Source: Kutzneria buriramensis | GTDB lineage: Bacteria > Actinomycetota > Actinomycetes > Mycobacteriales > Pseudonocardiaceae | Direction of reading: 5' to 3' | Assembly: GCF_003387475.1 (NCBI RefSeq) | Contig: NZ_QUNO01000009.1 | Coordinates: forward strand, 62,001-126,000 | DNA length: 64,000 nt | Part shown: in pieces, positions 61,719-64,000 of the stretch | Numbering within the stretch: the first letter of the stretch is position 1 | How the letters are laid out: every line of letters starts with the position of its first letter | Program-made: the position numbers and the translations under genes | The notes under the pieces: generated by a model | Database searches by the model: none | The model's input: only the letters and a program-made list of their open reading frames with translations | Told to the model about the DNA's origin: nothing

Positions 61719-63053
61719 ATGACCATCACCGATCTCTCCGTGCGGCGGACGTGGCGCAGCCTGCCGGCGGCGCAGCAGCCCGAGTGGCCGGACCCGGTGG
61801 CCCTGCGCAACGTGCTCGACGAGCTCCGGTCGTACCCGCCACTGGTGTTCGCCAGCGAATGCGACCAGTTACGCGAGCGCATGGCAGCGGTGGCCCGCGG
61901 CGAGGCCTTCCTGCTCCAGGGCGGCGACTGCGCGGAGACCTTCGGCGGCGTCTCGGTCGAGCAGATCCGCAACAAGTTCAAGACCCTGCTCCAGATGTCG
62001 CTGGTGCTGACGTACGCGGCGTCCATGCCGGTGGTCAAGGTGGGGCGGATGGCCGGCCAGTACGCCAAGCCGCGCTCCAAGCCCACCGAGACCATCGACG
62101 GCGTGACGCTGCCCAGCTACCGGGGCGACTCCGTGAACGGGTTCGAGTTCACCCCGCACGCGCGGACCCCGGACCCCGAGCGCCTCAAGCGGGCGTACCA
62201 CACCTCGTCGGCGACCCTGAACGTGATCCGCGCGCTCATCTCCAGCGGGTACGCCGACCTGCGGCAGCTCCAGACCTGGAACCAGGACCACGTCGAGCTG
62301 TCGCCGTCCGGCCGCCGCTACGAGCGGCTGGCCCGGGACATCGACAAGGCGCTCCAGTTCAGCCGCGGCTTCGGCATCGACAGCGAGGCGGCCCGCTCGG
62401 TCGAGTTCTTCACCAGCCACGAGGCGCTGCTGCTGGACTACGAGGACGCGCTCACCCGCCCTGACGTGATCACCGGCGAGCTCTACGACCTGTCCGCGCA
62501 CATGGTGTGGATCGGCGAGCGCACCCGCCAGCTCGACGGGGCGCACGTCGAGTTCTTCGCCAAGCTGCGCAACCCGATCGGCGTCAAGCTCGGCCCCACC
62601 TGCACCGCCGACGAGGCGCTGGCGCTGATCGACCGGCTCGACCCGGACCGCGAGCCCGGCCGGCTCACGTTCACCACCCGGATGGGCGCGGGCAAGGTCC
62701 GCGACCTGCTGCCCACCCTGGTGGAGAAGGTGTCCGCGTCCGGCGCGCAGGTGGTGTGGCAGTGCGATCCCATGCACGGCAACACCATCTCCGCGCCCAG
62801 CGGCCACAAGACGCGCCTGTTCGACGACGTCGTCGACGAGGTCACCGGCTTCTTCGAGGTGCACCGCGCGCTGGGCACCGTGCCCGGCGGCGTGCACATC
62901 GAGGTCACCGGCGAGGACGTCACCGAGTGCGTCGGGGCCGGCACCACCAACGACGACCTGCCGCTGCGGTACGAGACCACGTGCGACCCGCGGCTGAACC
63001 GCAGCCAGGCCCTCGACCTGGCGTTCCTCATCGCGGAGCTCTACCACAGGTGA
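61719..63053 (+). CDS. class II DAHP synthase
   Basis: The 444-residue plant-type 3-deoxy-7-phosphoheptulosonate synthase has FLLQGGDCAETF, GRMAGQYAKPRS, and WQCDPMHGNTISAPSGHKTR. It starts the shikimate pathway; a cluster-borne copy next to anthranilate synthase raises flux to chorismate. Codon 51 is TTA (61869-61871), unusual for a housekeeping gene and consistent with secondary metabolism. It lies 35 bp after the anthranilate synthase gene and ends at a long hairpin. Confidence 0.93.
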   Translation: MTITDLSVRRTWRSLPAAQQPEWPDPVALRNVLDELRSYPPLVFASECDQLRERMAAVARGEAFLLQGGDCAETFGGVSVEQIRNKFKTLLQMSLVLTYAASMPVVKVGRMAGQYAKPRSKPTETIDGVTLPSYRGDSVNGFEFTPHARTPDPERLKRAYHTSSATLNVIRALISSGYADLRQLQTWNQDHVELSPSGRRYERLARDIDKALQFSRGFGIDSEAARSVEFFTSHEALLLDYEDALTRPDVITGELYDLSAHMVWIGERTRQLDGAHVEFFAKLRNPIGVKLGPTCTADEALALIDRLDPDREPGRLTFTTRMGAGKVRDLLPTLVEKVSASGAQVVWQCDPMHGNTISAPSGHKTRLFDDVVDEVTGFFEVHRALGTVPGGVHIEVTGEDVTECVGAGTTNDDLPLRYETTCDPRLNRSQALDLAFLIAELYHR

Positions 63054-63063
63054 CCTCGATCCG

Positions 63064-63100
63064 GGTGGCCGCGACCAGCTTCGGGCTGGTCGCGGCCACC
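63064..63100. terminator. perfect 16-bp stem hairpin after DAHP synthase
   Basis: GGTGGCCGCGACCAGC pairs with its exact complement across a TTCGG loop, 10 bp after the DAHP synthase stop. There is no U-tract. It separates that gene from the next methyltransferase. Confidence 0.8.
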
Positions 63101-63118
63101 CCTCTAGGGTTGACCGTC

Positions 63119-63718
63119 GTGGACGACACCAGGGCCGCCTACGACGCCGTCGCACCTGTCTACGCCGAACTCTTCAGCGACATGCTCGCCACGCTCCCGA
63201 TGGAACGGGCGCTGCTCGCCGCGTTCGCGGAACTCGTGACCGGACCGGTCGCGGACATCGGCTGCGGTCCCGGCCAGGTGACGGCCCACCTGCACTCACT
63301 GGGCCTCACCGCCTTCGGCATCGACCTGTCCCCGTCCATGATCGCGCTGGCCCGGGAGGCGCATCCCGATCTGAGGTTCGAGGAGGGATCGATGACCGCC
63401 CTGGACCTCGCCGACGGAGTTCTCGGCGGCATTCTGGCCTTCTACTCCGTCATCCACCTGCCACCCCGGCTGCTGCCGGCCGTGTTCGCCGAGTTCCGGC
63501 GGGTGCTGGCGCCGGGCGGCCACCTGCTGCTCGGGTTCTTCGCCGGCGACGACCCGCTGCCGCAGGAGTTCGACCACAAGGTCACCCTCGCCTACCGATG
63601 GTCGCCCGACACCCTCGCGGACCTGTTGCGCCGGGCCGGTTTCGCCGAGGTGGCCCGGATGGTGCGAGCCCCGCACGAGGGCGAGCGGTTCCAGCAGGCC
63701 TGCCTGCTGGTCAGCTGA
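63119..63718 (+). CDS. class I SAM-dependent methyltransferase
   Basis: The 199-residue methyltransferase has motif I in PVADIGCGPGQVTAHLHSLG, the acidic loop GIDLSPSMIALA, and FRRVLAPGGHLLLGFF. GTG 63119 is inferred, as VDDTRAAYDAVAPVYAELF is a typical N-terminus; no strong ribosome site is seen, and the hairpin just upstream suggests an independent transcript. It may tailor the anthranilate-derived product or be unrelated. Its stop overlaps the convergent gene by 8 bp. Confidence 0.83.
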   Translation: MDDTRAAYDAVAPVYAELFSDMLATLPMERALLAAFAELVTGPVADIGCGPGQVTAHLHSLGLTAFGIDLSPSMIALAREAHPDLRFEEGSMTALDLADGVLGGILAFYSVIHLPPRLLPAVFAEFRRVLAPGGHLLLGFFAGDDPLPQEFDHKVTLAYRWSPDTLADLLRRAGFAEVARMVRAPHEGERFQQACLLVS

Positions 63719-64000
63719 CGACCACCTGGTCGTGGAACCAGTCGACCAGGGCACGGAGATTGGCGGCGCAGCTTTCCTCGTCCGTGCCGGTCATCGTGAC
63801 CCGGCCGGCCCGGATATTGGAGGCGGACTTCGAGTCCGGCACCCTGTCGCCGGGCTTGAGGATCGCCTCGCCGACAACGACATCGGGCCGCCGGCAGAGG
63901 TCCTCGGTGGACGGCACGGATCGGGCGAGGCCAGCCGGCGCGAGCAGGTGCACCCAGCCGAACGGCCGCGGGTCCACGTGCACAGTGTCGGCGGGGAGCC
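63711..64000 (-). CDS. C-terminal fragment of an ATP-grasp-like protein (continues beyond window)
   Basis: The frame is open from its stop at 63711 to the window edge, so only the last about 96 codons are seen. The end (GDRVPDSKSASNIRAGRVTM, then NLRALVDWF) resembles the C-terminal domain of ATP-grasp amino acid ligases and biotin-carboxylase-like enzymes. The catalytic part lies outside the window, so the call is tentative. Confidence 0.5.
   Translation of the reverse strand, partial: LPADTVHVDPRPFGWVHLLAPAGLARSVPSTEDLCRRPDVVVGEAILKPGDRVPDSKSASNIRAGRVTMTGTDEESCAANLRALVDWFHDQVVVS

Overview
The window is GC-rich DNA with GTG starts, frequent 4-nt stop/start overlaps, a mycothiol-dependent maleylpyruvate isomerase, a gamma-butyrolactone (GBL) signalling pair, an LmbU-type regulator and rare TTA codons. 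Together these point to an antibiotic-producing actinomycete, most likely of the Pseudonocardiaceae (genus not provable from sequence alone). I saw no tRNA, rRNA, CRISPR array, transposase or phage gene.

Layout. 1-9.2 kb is mixed metabolism and regulation: a LacI repressor facing a secreted GH54 arabinofuranosidase across a perfect 18-bp operator, an MBL hydrolase, a patatin-like lipase, TetR and AraC regulators, an EamA exporter, a cupin, and an orphan flavoprotein decarboxylase. 9.3-16.6 kb is a catabolic island: a PaaX-type regulator, then a salicylate-to-gentisate pathway (CoA-ester FAD hydroxylase, salicylate-type AMP ligase, gentisate dioxygenase, fumarylpyruvate hydrolase, maleylpyruvate isomerase) split by a divergent IclR regulator. 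16.7-19.6 kb holds a methyltransferase, a decayed luciferase-like oxidoreductase, a hemerythrin protein and an AraC regulator.

19.7-45.5 kb looks like a natural-product cluster. A leftward operon starts at 30.9 kb: free-standing adenylation enzyme, carrier protein, ectoine-synthase-like cyclase, acyl-CoA dehydrogenase, transglutaminase-like protein, TrpB-like enzyme, ATP-grasp ligase, membrane-anchored methyltransferase, and finally a 1263-residue STAND/NACHT NTPase. Beside it lie an MFS exporter with a divergent XRE regulator, and a second leftward operon (aldolase of the GriI type, 3-dehydroquinate synthase II of the GriH type, aspartate kinase, transporter) facing a Rieske oxygenase and its reductase; these predict a 3-amino-4-hydroxybenzoate-type unit. 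A GBL module (NAD-dependent epimerase, ArpA-like receptor, AfsA-like synthase) with three receptor-box-like sites leads into an LmbU-family activator and a second DNA-binding regulator.

46.6-50.3 kb has a MocR regulator, an MFS exporter and an NAD(P)-dependent oxidoreductase. 50.5-59.4 kb is a tight operon of paaABCDE-type ring epoxidase genes with two acyl-activating enzymes, a PaaI-like thioesterase and a Tat-exported berberine-bridge-type oxidase. It contains none of the downstream phenylacetate-degradation genes. A fused anthranilate synthase, a class II DAHP synthase and a methyltransferase follow, so the block is best read as biosynthesis from an aminobenzoate rather than catabolism. 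TTA codons in the LmbU-type regulator, the STAND NTPase, paaD, one ligase and the DAHP synthase suggest shared bldA-dependent control. A 118-bp imperfect palindrome occurs twice, with a third partial copy, and is an unexplained repeat family.
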